Shown one piece after another: positions 41,379 to 52,180 of a DNA stretch of 64,000 nucleotides (its first letter is position 1; each line of letters begins with the position of its first letter). This DNA is from Septoria linicola. Its lineage: Eukaryota > Ascomycota > Dothideomycetes > Mycosphaerellales > Mycosphaerellaceae. The stretch spans positions 1,798,001 through 1,862,000 of the forward strand of contig CP099422.1 in assembly GCA_024114885.1 (NCBI GenBank), given 5' to 3'. The notes beneath the pieces were generated by a model. That model was not told the DNA's origin and made no database searches. It saw nothing but the letters and a program-made list of their open reading frames with translations. Both the position numbers and the translations under genes were made by a program.

Positions 41379-42413
41379 ATGTTTCCCACCTGGTACGATA
41401 CCAGCTTTGGCAGCTACGAAGAGCAGATCCGAGCTGCGCTGGCCGCAGTTACCGGACCTGAATCACATGAGTATTCCTTTGAATTCTTCCAAAATTTCTT
41501 CCGATCCCAGGAGCCGCCCCATCCAATATTCAACCACGCGCGATACGATGGTTTCGACGATTACTCTTTTGAGCGTCTCGCCCCGGCTTTCGCGCTGGCT
41601 TCAGATTTTCTGACCTCCGAGCACAGTCTACAGTTCATCAACGCATTCATGACAGGAGAACGAACACACCACACCGGACACAACGGAAACATGATCAAGC
41701 GCTTTTGGCGACCTGTTATTCGTGATGGACGCCTGAGTCCCGCATCAAAAGCACGAGCAGAGACCATTCTCCGCGAGCTCGCGGAGTTTGTATATTTCAT
41801 CTTCACTGACCAACCCGCAGAGGAAAACGGCACCGGACCTGATGCGTGGACATCTTGGTACGAAGAATGGCACCGAACAGAGCACCTCCATGGACGCCGT
41901 AGTGTGATCAGGATCGGTAAGTGGAACCTAACACGTGATAGCAGGCAGAGCTCATACCCAGAAGATTTGTGCCAGGAATGGTTCTCGCTCGCAGTACTAA
42001 TCGCTCACGAGGTATTGCATGCACTGACTAATGCCACACTAGGTGAAGCAGACAATGTCTACATACCAGAGATGCGCTTCGAAAACGACGAATACAGCGA
42101 GCTCGGCTATGCCTGGACCACCTTCGTCTTTGGCGGACACGTCGGACTCGCTCAATCAGGCAACTATCTCGTCCTTCGACAGCTGCCTCACGCAGACTTG
42201 CTATCGCCATCGAGCAAGACCTGTCAATGTGGCGAGGGGTATCCTTATATCGCGACTTACAGTAAGGACGAGAAGATCTGGAAGGTGCCGAAGAGCTACG
42301 TGTATGACATCTTTGAGATGCTGCAAGGTAAGAGAACTCCCGGCTGGTCGTCACTGAGAGTTCCACGTGTAGAGATTGAGCAGACCGGTAGCGATTTCGC
42401 AGTTGTTTCGTGA
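41379..42413 (+). CDS. Putative zinc metallopeptidase-like protein (HExxH)
   Basis: A single exon of 344 aa from ATG 41379, chosen for its CACAATG context; an in-frame ATG at 41301 would add 26 residues. Residues 210-214 are HEVLH inside a hydrophobic helix (LAVLIAHEVLHAL), an HExxH zinc-binding signature. About 25 residues later FENDEYSELGYAWT offers a glutamate (238 or 241) that could be the third ligand in gluzincin style. A VFGG motif follows. No signal peptide and no propeptide are seen, so an intracellular enzyme is likely. I recall similar HExxH/ELGxAW architecture in uncharacterised fungal proteins. Activity is inference. Confidence 0.65.
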   Translation: MFPTWYDTSFGSYEEQIRAALAAVTGPESHEYSFEFFQNFFRSQEPPHPIFNHARYDGFDDYSFERLAPAFALASDFLTSEHSLQFINAFMTGERTHHTGHNGNMIKRFWRPVIRDGRLSPASKARAETILRELAEFVYFIFTDQPAEENGTGPDAWTSWYEEWHRTEHLHGRRSVIRIGKWNLTRDSRQSSYPEDLCQEWFSLAVLIAHEVLHALTNATLGEADNVYIPEMRFENDEYSELGYAWTTFVFGGHVGLAQSGNYLVLRQLPHADLLSPSSKTCQCGEGYPYIATYSKDEKIWKVPKSYVYDIFEMLQGKRTPGWSSLRVPRVEIEQTGSDFAVVS

Positions 42414-42477
42414 AAAGCCAGGTAAGTCAGGCTCATTTCATATTTGAACTGTCACCTTAATCTAGACCAAACCCAAT

Positions 42478-43587
42478 TCACTTCCCTTGTACCTCCAGCA
42501 CACTCCAAATGACCCCGTCTCTCATCTCTTCCTCCTCTCTCGATTCCACCACCCATTCCCTCTCCACAATCATCGCGAATCCAAGGCACTCTTCAGTCCA
42601 CCCCTTAGGCATCTTCATGTTTGTCTCGGGGTGACATCTCGGCACATCCATATCCTGAATCGACATCTTGAACGTGATATCCACTTCCCTTCCAGCCACA
42701 TCTCGCGCTTCTCTGATCCAGCACGCCTCGTCAACCAACACCCGCTTCGGAACCCAAGTCCTCGAATTTTCGAATGTAACCTGAGAGAACCATGTATCAC
42801 GTAATGTGTAGAAGTATCGCTTGAGCAGTAAACGGTCTTCTGGCTCGCACGTGCTTGGGATGACGCTGTCGAGATCTCGGATGGCTTTGTGGATGGTGTT
42901 CGCGACGGTGTACCAGTGACATTGTGCTAAGGCGTCTCTGATCTCGTTGGGGGATGGTGAACTCTCCGAGTATGTTGATGAGCGGGATGCATAGGTTCTG
43001 ATGCAGTCCAACATGTCCTCCTCGTATGATGCAGCGCCAGCGCATGCATCTTTGAAAGTCCAGTACGCTTTGAGATCGCGGGAGTCTTTCGATTTGGCAT
43101 CCATGGAGACCACCTTCTGAGCAGCGACTTCGTTGGCGAGCGTCTCCCATAAGCGTAAAAGCGGACGTCGACACTCCTCTTCTCGCCACGCTCTCACCTT
43201 CTCGCTCAATCCGCCATCAAGGCAGACCGACGAATAGTCATCAAAAAGCCCGAAGACTTGCCTCCACCTCATCCTCACCAAATCTTCCATCATGGCATGG
43301 TCTTCCGACGAGAGTGCCCTTCTGATCCATGCCTGTCTCTCGATCTTTGCTTCACAGAATCGAATATACTTCTGTCGCTGTTCTGTGATACCAAGCTCTA
43401 AGGCATCCATACAAGCAGTCTTGAGTATCACAAGTGCAAGTAGAGCGCCAGGACTAGGCTGGAAGGCAGCGTTCAGTCGTGCATCAATGTAGTCACATGT
43501 GGTGATGATGCGAGGCCGCTTAAAGCATGTATAGCTTGCTGTTGCTTTAGGGAAGATCAAGTCGGTAGCTTCTTGCGTAGACGCCAT
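42478..43587 (-). CDS. Hypothetical protein, unknown function
   Basis: A 369-aa single-exon frame from Met 43587 (MASTQEATDLIFPK), the first true ATG. It is rich in Trp, Arg and Glu and reads as a mostly helical soluble protein (for example WRQVFGLFDDYSSVCLDGGL and WETLANEVAAQK). It has many Cys residues but no metal-binding spacing, signal peptide or membrane span. Its 3' end is convergent with and only 64 bp from the HExxH gene. No family recognised. Confidence 0.6.
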   Translation of the reverse strand: MASTQEATDLIFPKATASYTCFKRPRIITTCDYIDARLNAAFQPSPGALLALVILKTACMDALELGITEQRQKYIRFCEAKIERQAWIRRALSSEDHAMMEDLVRMRWRQVFGLFDDYSSVCLDGGLSEKVRAWREEECRRPLLRLWETLANEVAAQKVVSMDAKSKDSRDLKAYWTFKDACAGAASYEEDMLDCIRTYASRSSTYSESSPSPNEIRDALAQCHWYTVANTIHKAIRDLDSVIPSTCEPEDRLLLKRYFYTLRDTWFSQVTFENSRTWVPKRVLVDEACWIREARDVAGREVDITFKMSIQDMDVPRCHPETNMKMPKGWTEECLGFAMIVEREWVVESREEEEMRDGVIWSVLEVQGK

Positions 43588-43839
43588 GTTCTTGCTAGCC
43601 GTCAAGGGATCAGGCGATGTCTATGATCGAGCGAAGCATATGGAGTGGAAGCGTTGAATTCGACTCACTAACATTCGACAACAAAGTTTAGTCCAGTCAA
43701 GACCTCAGTGAAGTCTGGTGGTCAGCATTGAATTCTTTGGTAAGTTCAAGGATAGAGCCCTGAATCCACAGTCTGGAATGCCATTCGGGCTCACAAGCTA
43801 CGTGATAGCATATGCCTCGCGATGCAAAACACTCCAAAT

Positions 43840-46800
43840 CTAGTCAACATCATCGTTCTCATCCTCCTCGTCTTCATCCTCATCGTCCTCCTCGTCGTCA
43901 CTATCCTCATCTTCCGTAACTTCTCCGCCGAGCTTCTTGATCTTCTCCTTGTACTCGTCCCTCCTGGCTTCGATATCGCCCATAACGAGCAGCATGCTCT
44001 CGAGTTCCTCCTTTGCATTCTTCTCACTTTCCTTTGCTTCCTCAAGAGCCGCTTGCGCCTTCTCAATGTCCGTGACAGTAGATTTGATCTTCTCTAGATC
44101 GGCCTGGGCCTTCTGTTCGGCTTGCTTCGCCGTCGCGAGTTCGGCCTTTGCCGCCTTATGCTCTGCTTCGAGCTTTTTGAGCTTCTCGAGCTCGGATTTC
44201 GCACTCGTTTCTGCCTCACGGGCACTCTCAAGCTCTTTGCGAAGTTTATCCGCCTCTTCGGATCCTGCTCTCAGCTTCACAAGCTCGTCTTGAGCCGTCT
44301 TCTCGCTATCTTGGGCTTTCTTCAAGTTGTCCTCAAGTTTCTTCAGCTTGTCGCTCTCGGCCTTGCTCGCCTTGCCCGATGAAGCCTTGGACTGTTCGGT
44401 AGCCTTCTTGGCCTCCGCAAGGTCTTTCTCCAACTTTGTGATCTTGTCCTTGTCAGCCTTCACCTGCTCAGCGACCTTCTCGGCCTCCGACAGGTCCTTC
44501 TCGAGCTTCGTAATCTTGTCCTTGTCAGCTTTGGCTTGTTCAGCAACTTTCCTGGCCTCTGCGAGATCCTTCTCCAGCTTCGCGATTTTGTCTTTATCAG
44601 CTTTGCTTGTGTTGCCTGCATTCGCTTTGCCACCAGCACTCTTCCCAGTGTCAGCGGCCGTCTTTTCGGCGGCAGTCGCCTTTTCTTCGGCTTCCTTGGC
44701 CTTCTTCTCTGCAGTGACTGCCTTCTGAATTGCCTCTTTAAGCTTGTCTTCTGTTGTCTTGACCTTCGCGTCAGCATCGCTAGCTTTCTTCTCAGCTTCA
44801 GCAATTTTCTTGTCGCTGTCCTTGCCTGTAGCTGAAGCCTTCTTGGCATTTGCTTCAGCATCTTTGGCCTTCTTCTCAGCAGCAGTAGCTTTCTGTTCTG
44901 CAGTCGCTGCAGTCGACTCGGCTTCCTTGAGCTTGCCTTCCGTAGTGGAAAGCTGCCGCTCGATTTCCGCGAGCTTGGTTCGCGCCTCTGCAGCATCCCG
45001 TGCGGCCTTTTCAGCGTCTGCTTTAGTGGCCTCGACCTCCAGTTTATGGGCTTGTGAAGCATCCTTCGCGCTTATCCTGGCCTCATCAAGCTCCTTCTCC
45101 AAGTCTGCGAATCCAGTGCGCTCCGTCTCGAGCTCCTCATCTCGCGCGGCGAGGTCAGCTTTGATCTCTTCGGCCTGAGTCTTGAGCTTGCTGAGTTCCT
45201 CCTCGCGTGCATCAAGAGACTTTCTGGCTTCGTCGAGCTTCGATTCCGCTGACCTTGCTTGATCTTGCGCAGCCTCTAGCTTCTTCTCGGTGGCATTGTG
45301 TTGCTGCTTGAGCGTTTCCAGCTGACGCGACAGATCACGCTCACGCTTGATGACTTCATTCAGTTTGTTCGTCGTAGCGTCAAGCTGCTGCTTCGCGTTG
45401 GCATGTCCGCTTGCCTCTTTGCGATGCTCATTTCCAAGCTCGGCGACCTTTCTCTCCAGCTCCTGTATCTTTTGTGCGGATGCTGCATCTCGCTCGCGGA
45501 GGTTAGCCTGGTGTGTGCGGTCGAGATCTTGTTTATTATTGTTCAAAGCATGTTGGTGCCGCGTCTGGATCGTGTTCTTTTCCTGCTCATGCTGTTTGGT
45601 CAACCTTTCGAGCTCCTTTTCGTGACCCTGCTGCATGGCTTGATTAATCTTGCGCATTCGTTCAATCTCGGATGATGCAGTCTGTAGCTCTTTGCTTATG
45701 CTCATTCGGTCTTGTTCTGCCTTTTCAGTGGCATCGATGGCCTCCTGCTGCGCGGTAGCTAGAGCGTCTTTGGCCGCTTGCGCTTGCTGACGAAGCTCAT
45801 CGAGCACATCGCGATCCACGCCCGCTTCTGCTGCGGACTCAGGAAGCACTTCGACACCGGGATCCTTGTCAACAGCCTTCCGCAAGCGAGTGTACTCGAC
45901 TGTGAACAGATCAACAAAGACATTGCTCAGCATCCCGTCGCCGCCTTCGTCCGTCTCTTGGTCAAGCTCGAAATCCCGAATCGCGGGCTCTCTGCGCAGT
46001 TGGAGAAGTGCATCAAGATACTTCGTTCGTCCCAGCTTGTGCTGCACAAGGGGCGCCAGTGTACGTCGTGGGATGGGCGAGTCTTTCGTGCTAAACTCAT
46101 AGACGATGCCAAGTAGCACCGCAGCAAGGCCAGTGACAATAGGATCCTTGGGTGTCTTCACCACGTCAACGAGACGTTGCAGCAGACTTGAGCCTTCAGC
46201 GAGCAGATCGTCGACCCCAGGCGCGAAGTCCCATAGCAGTGTTGACAGCAGACTGGAGTATGCCGCGACTGTTCTTGCGTCAAGGGGTGGTTGCAGTGCA
46301 GCATGTAGATTGGCTCCGAGCGCTTGCACGATCGTAATCACGTCCTCGCCTTCTTCTTCATTGCCCTCCGAGACTGCGGTGAATATGGCTTTCGCTTCTG
46401 GCTCATCGCCAATAAGTCCCTGCACAATCCAGGAAGCGTGGACGATGGCAGTCTCGTCACTCTCAGGGGGGTGTAGCAAGGTGAAAAGCACGTTCGCAGC
46501 TGTTTCTCCCTCTGCGTATCCATTGATGGCACGCTGCAGGAAGTGTGACTTGACTCTGTCGTGTCCGCTGAGATAAGCTTGAATGAGGCCACATGCCGCC
46601 GCTCGAAATGCTGATTCCTCTTCACGATGATCCAGCGCACTGCTCAAGAGCGCTTCTATGATGTAGCTCCGGCGCTGTTCCAGGCTCACTCTCGTGCTCT
46701 TCTTGCCACGCGCATTGGACGTCGTGCCATTTGTCTGTTTCTGCTTTTGTTCCTCCGCTGCGTTGTGCTCTGCGTCATTTGGAGTGACGACAGTGAGAGC

Positions 46801-47969
46801 CGCGAACTGTTCCTGCAGTGGCGGGTTGCCATCGATCAAAGCTGCCGTTGCGCGGACTGCAGATGCTCTCACAGGTGGAGGTATAGCGGTCGAGTAGCCG
46901 AGTTCGATCAGCACCTGAGCAGTCCCGGCTCGGAAGAATGCTGTCTGGTTCTGCGGTGTGCTGGCTTCCCCAGGGATCAGGAATAGTCTCAACAGCATCA
47001 GAAGTCCCCATGCGGCTTTCTCCCGCGCCTGTGTGTTGAAGGCCAGCTCGTCCTCGGCAGGAAAAGACTGTTGCAGCAGCTGCACGAGCTGAGTTACGCA
47101 GCCGGACTCCCGGAACATGGTCTGATTTGTCGATGAGCCACGGATGAGGTTGGCGAGCAGGCTCAAGCAGTCCTGTGCTGTTATTCCAGCTTCTGCCAGC
47201 CCGCCCTCCAGTTGTATCAGAGCGAAAGTCTTGCTAAAGACGTCCTCGAATGCGACAATCTTCCGCAGCTCCTCGTTGGCACCACTCGTTAGGTCGACCA
47301 GCAGCAGCAAGCCAGCATTTCGCACGGCATCTCTTCCATCATCCAGTATTCCGACCATGCTCGACACACCCAACGGTGCGGCGAGGATGCATTCCTGCAG
47401 GCGATCGGGCCGTGCAGCGCATATGGCGGACAGAATCTGCACGGCGTAGAGGCGCGAGTAGTAATCCGCAAAAGGACTTGTGGGATCAAGGAGATGCAAA
47501 AGTATGGAAATGTTGTCTTGACGCTGCACCTACCTTAGCACTATTCTGTCTTGCAATCTATCGCGCGCGAATGCATCGCAAAGGCCCACGTTTGACCTAC
47601 CATTGAGAACTCGTCAGCTAGAAACAGGGCAATCTCGTCTCCAGCCTCGGGAGAAGTGCTGTCGGGGCTGAAGAGCATGAGCAGCGTCTCCATGACGAGT
47701 CTGATGGTGTCGACATCTCCGCCTTCGGGCTGCTCGGGGCCACTATCTTGACTTTTGCGCGCATTGTCGTCGCCGAGTCCGTCTCGTTTGAGAGTCGCTA
47801 TGAGCTCTCGTAGGGAGCCACTGGCCACCGAGGCGGGAAACTGCTTCGCGAAGCTCCGCAGACCCAGGATGGCAGCTCTACGGTCTTCCAGCAGTGTCGC
47901 AGACTGCAGACGGCCACACAGCGTGTCGATGGTGGCCGTGGCCGTCTGCATGGGAGGTGTTTTGAGCAT
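43840..47969 (-). CDS. USO1: Uso1/p115 vesicle tethering protein
   Basis: A long tether that links ER-derived vesicles to the Golgi before SNARE-mediated fusion. Exon 1 (47601-47969) and exon 2 (43840-47529) join over a 71-nt intron (47530-47600; donor GTAGGT, acceptor GGTAG, phase 0), giving about 1352 aa. The N-terminal head has the family signature LLEDRRAAILGLRSFAKQFPASVASG and armadillo-like repeats to about residue 700 (LVQLLQQSFP, KAAWGLLMLLRLFL). A very long Lys/Glu/Ala coiled coil follows (~730-1300), with near-repeated DKDKITKLEKDL blocks, then an acidic C-terminal tail of Asp/Glu, as in p115. Start at 47969 (MLKTPP) is family-like; an upstream exon cannot be excluded. It shares a promoter with RAT1. 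Confidence 0.93.
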
Positions 47970-48549
47970 CGTTCCAGGTAAGTTGCTGCCCGGAGGCAGT
48001 CCCGCGTCTATCTCATGCCACAAATACTGCTCAGAGGAAGTCGTTCAGGAGTCTTCAAGCCTTTCCGGCTGGTAATGGGAACAGCGAATAGTGCAGGTTG
48101 ATTGACTTTTCCAAATAATGCGGTCTGCTGTCTGTCCTCAGGGACACGGTCAATAATCAGCAACGCGACGTCACGTGATAGAACTGGCTTGCAGCAAGGA
48201 TTGTCGTCGGTCGTTCGCATTCTCCATCGGTGGCCCTTCTTCTTCCCATCACCACTCTCGCCCGCCAGCAGCATCGTCAACCACCTCTGCTCGGCTTGGA
48301 ATTATTCCCGACGCGACTTCACTCCTGTGACTCACTCGCTCTTTCTCTCTCACCGGACTGGACGGACGAAGCGCGACACGCTGAGGACCATAAAAGGCAG
48401 CAACCCGCGCACGCGACGTCGAGATTCCTCTCTCCCATCAAGAAAAATCACAATTCAAAGCAGAGATTTTCTTGTTGTCGCGTAGCTGCTCTGTTGCCAT
48501 CTCTGTCTACCTGCTTCTCATCACAATATACACGGCTTGATAGCCCAGC
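47970..48549. promoter_or_regulatory. Bidirectional promoter between USO1 and RAT1
   Basis: This 580-bp divergent region contains a compound palindromic element at 48168-48178: GACGTCA (CRE-like) overlapping TCACGTGA (CACGTG E-box). CACGTG is bound by bHLH factors such as Cbf1. The element is 380 bp from the RAT1 ATG and 200 bp from the USO1 start. Pyrimidine-rich leader sequence follows toward RAT1 (48335-48520). Confidence 0.45.
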
Positions 48550-51500
48550 ATGGGTGTTCCAGCGCTGTTCCGATGGCTCAGCAAGAAATATCCCAAGATT
48601 ATTTCTGCTGTGGCCGAGGAGCATGCACAAAAGGTGCAGAATCCCGATGGCTCAGAGACCGTCATTCCCATCGATGCGCGTGGGCCAAATCCCAATGGCG
48701 AAGAAATGGACAATTTGTATCTCGACATGAACGGTATTGTGCATCCGTGTTCGCATCCCGAGGACAGGCCACCACCGGCCAATGAAGAAGAGATGATGAT
48801 TGCCATCTTCGAGTACACTGAGCGCGTAGTCAACATGGTTCGCCCACGTAAGCTTCTTATGATTGCTGTCGATGGTGTTGCCCCACGTGCCAAAATGAAC
48901 CAGCAGCGAAGTAGACGTTTCCGAAGTGCCCAAGAGGCCGCGGAAAAGGACGCCGAAGCTGCTGAGTTTCACGCGCGCATGGTAGCTAACGGCGAGCGAA
49001 GTGCTGATGGCGGCGATGGTGACAAGCCCAAGAAGACCTGGGATTCCAACTCCATCACACCGGGCACACCTTTTATGGACTTGCTAGCTCAATCGCTGAG
49101 GTATTGGATCAGCTACAAGTTGACCACTGATCCTGCATGGGAGAAGCTCAAGATCATCATCTCTGACGCCACTGTCCCGGGTGAAGGTGAGCACAAGATC
49201 ATGAACTTTGTGAGATCGCAGCGCAGCTCGCCAGAACACGACCCAAATACCAGGTAAGTCAATCCAGCATCTCTTCTTGTCATTTCCGTGATAGAGCCCC
49301 AATGTCAAGAGACTTCGAAACCAGCATATGCTAACTGATTCAGACATGTCATGTATGGTCTTGACGCCGATCTGATCATGTTGGGTCTCGCAACCCACGA
49401 ACCGCATTTCCGCATCCTACGTGAGGATGTCTTCGCCAACGACACAAAGCCAGGACACTGCAGAAAATGTAATCAGCCTGGCCACATGGCTGCAAACTGC
49501 ATGGGACTACCAGCCAAGCAGGACAGATCGGTGGAGGACAAGGTCGAAAAGCCACTCAAGCCGTTCATCTGGCTGCATGTGGGCATTTTGCGTGAATATC
49601 TTGCGATCGAGATGAGCGTACCCAACCAAGGTTTCCGCTTCGATCTCGAACGCGCCCTCGACGACTGGGTCTTCATGTGTTTCTTCGTAGGAAACGATTT
49701 CCTGCCTCACCTGCCGTCTCTCGATATTCGCGAGGATGGCATCGATACACTCATTGCCATTTGGCGAGACAACTTACCTGTCATGGGAGGCTATGTCACC
49801 AAGGATGGACACGTCGATCTTGCACGCGCACAGCTGATCCTTGAGGGGTTGGCTAAACAAGAAGACGCCATTTTCAAGAGACGTCGCGAGACGGAAGTAA
49901 AGGCGGCCCAGAGACAGAAGCAGCGCGAGGATCGCGAACGACGACAATCGAATAAGCGCGCCCGATACTCCAACAACGGCGCGCCAACTGGCTTTGATGA
50001 GTCTGTCATCAGAAGAGGAGCAAGAGGCGGCATAGTGCGCGGTGAGGCAGCTCCTGATCCGAACGCACTGGCAACTTTTGCACCTGGGTCAGCGCAAACG
50101 ATGAATGACCCACGCTATCACAACAACCTCACTCATGCCGACATCGTTGGTGGTGCTACTGGGCAAGAGAACAAGTCTGCTGCTGCAGCACTGAAAGAGA
50201 GATTGATGGGAAGCAACAAAGGCGCCGAAAACCAGAGGGCGGACATTGAGACACTCATGGCTTCGGCAACGGGTGGGCAAGACCTGGCACCCACCCTGGG
50301 CAAGCGCACGCGCGACATGATTGATGATGCAGCTGCAGATGAAGCTAGCTCGGACCCATCGACTCCGGGTCGCAACACTCCCGACAAGGAGATCGCTAAT
50401 TCGATGGATCGTGGAACGTCTGGCCAGCTCGGAGGCAACAAGGATGCGTCTGACGCCATGCCAGAAGATACTGTCAAGCTCTGGGAGGACGGTTATCAAG
50501 ATCGATACTACGAGCAGAAGTTCCACGTTTCACCTCAAGACGTCGACTTCCGCCACAGCGTTGCACGAAGCTATGTCGAAGGTCTCTGCTGGGTCCTGCT
50601 CTACTACTTTCAAGGCTGCCCTTCATGGACTTGGTACTATCCACACCACTATGCACCTTTTGCGGCCGATTTCGTCAACATGGACAAGCAAGTCGTGCAC
50701 TTTGAGAAGGGCAAGCCGTTCCACCCATACGAGCAGCTCATGGGTGTCATGCCAGCTGCCTCCAACCACACTCTGCCATCAGTGTTCCACACTCTCATGA
50801 CAGACGACGACAGCCCCATAAAGCAATTCTATCCAGAGGACTTCGAAGTCGACTTGAACGGAAAGAAGTTCGCCTGGCAGGGTGTTGCCCTCCTACCATT
50901 CATTGACGAGAAGAAGTTACTGGAGGCCATGCATACCAAGTATCCTCTCTTGACCGAGGATGAGCAGCGGCGAAATGGCTTTGGCGAGGAAGTCCTCATC
51001 TTCAGCACAAAACACCCACTCTACACCGAGGTTGTGTCGAATTTCTACGGCAAAAAGGCAGACAAGGACAAGTTCAAGATCAATAGCAAAGTATCTGAAG
51101 GTCTTGCCGGCAAGGCGTCGAAGGATGAATCATACATCCCCAACTCGGAACTCGCTTACCCACTGCCAGAGGGGAACCAGGACCAATTCACCAGCCTTGA
51201 CGTCGACGAGAGTGTCAAGGTCTCCTACCACATGCCCGTCTTCAGCCAAGTACACAAATCGATGCTCCTTCCTGGCGTCAAGTTCAACGACCCTGTCCTC
51301 GACTACCAAGATGTAGAGCAAACACGCCAAAAGGCCGAGCGTAGCGGGCGAAGCCACGGAGGCGTGCAACTCTCACAACACGGCGACCGCTCCGACGGCC
51401 GCCAAATCAACTACTCCGCGCGTGACAACGGCCACGACAATCGCAATGGCGGAGGTCGAGGCGGTTACGGTGGAAATGGCTACGGCGCAAACGGCGGCTA

Positions 51501-51855
51501 TGGTCGCAACGGACCTCCTGCACAAGCAGCTGATCCTTACGCGCACCAAGCCGCTGCTGCTTTCCAGAACCTACCTCCACATCTCGCTGCGCAAGCCGCG
51601 CAGCACGGCTTTGCGCCTCCACCGGGCGCTGGTCCACCAAGAGGAGGTGGAGGATATCATCAGCAGCAGCAAGGATATGGCTATCCGCCAGCTCAGAATG
51701 GCTATGGAGGCGGACGTGGTGGATATGGAGGTGGAAGAGGAGGGTATGATAACAGAGGTCGAGGAGGTGGATATGGATATGACAATAGACAGGGAGGCTA
51801 CAACAATGGAGGTGGTGGTTATCAGGGACGAGGTGGTGGCGGTAGGCGGTACTAG
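48550..51855 (+). CDS. RAT1: 5'-3' exoribonuclease 2 (Rat1/Xrn2)
   Basis: The nuclear 5'-3' exoribonuclease that drives torpedo termination of RNA polymerase II and trims rRNA and snoRNA. Exon 1 (48550-49253) and exon 2 (49344-51855) join over a 90-nt intron (49254-49343; donor GTAAGT, branch CTAAC, acceptor TTCAG, phase 2), giving 1071 aa. The start MGVPALFRWLSKKYPKI is the conserved XRN N-terminus. Metal-binding motifs include LYLDMNGIVHPC, VDGVAPRAKMNQQRSRRF, VPGEGEHKIMNF and YGLDADLIML. A zinc knuckle (CRKCNQPGHMAANC, ~272-285) is typical of fungal Rat1. The C-terminus is a low-complexity Gly/Tyr/Arg (RGG-like) tail. Convergent with RTC1. Confidence 0.95.
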
Positions 51856-52180
51856 GCGCCGCTGTGGAACGTTGTACGATAGGCGTGTACTATTGAAGGG
51901 CAGGCACGTTTGTGGTCTGTAGCATAGCGCAGTGTAGGAGGAGACTACGCTCCAATGCAGATGTTGAGCATTGAGAGAGCATGTAGCATTGTTTCTAGTC
52001 TTACGGGCAGATCTCGCGTCCCGCATCTCGCATGTTCGTGTCAACAGTGCTCATGTGAAGCTCAAAGTCTCCATGCACATATCTCGTGGCATCCCGCACG
52101 CAGGCGCATCCGCGCGCCATACAATGCAACCAGGGTATCTTCATCACGCCATGTCACCCTTCACACCCATGCAAAAACAA
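51856..52180. other. Convergent 3' intergenic region
   Basis: 325 bp shared by the 3' ends of RAT1 and RTC1. No gene or structured element recognised. Confidence 0.45.

Noticed and set aside
44350..44620. Near-repeated DKDKITKLEKDL blocks in USO1 as a tandem-repeat expansion
   Set aside because: Heptad-rich coiled coils of Uso1 commonly contain such internal similarity; blocks have diverged.
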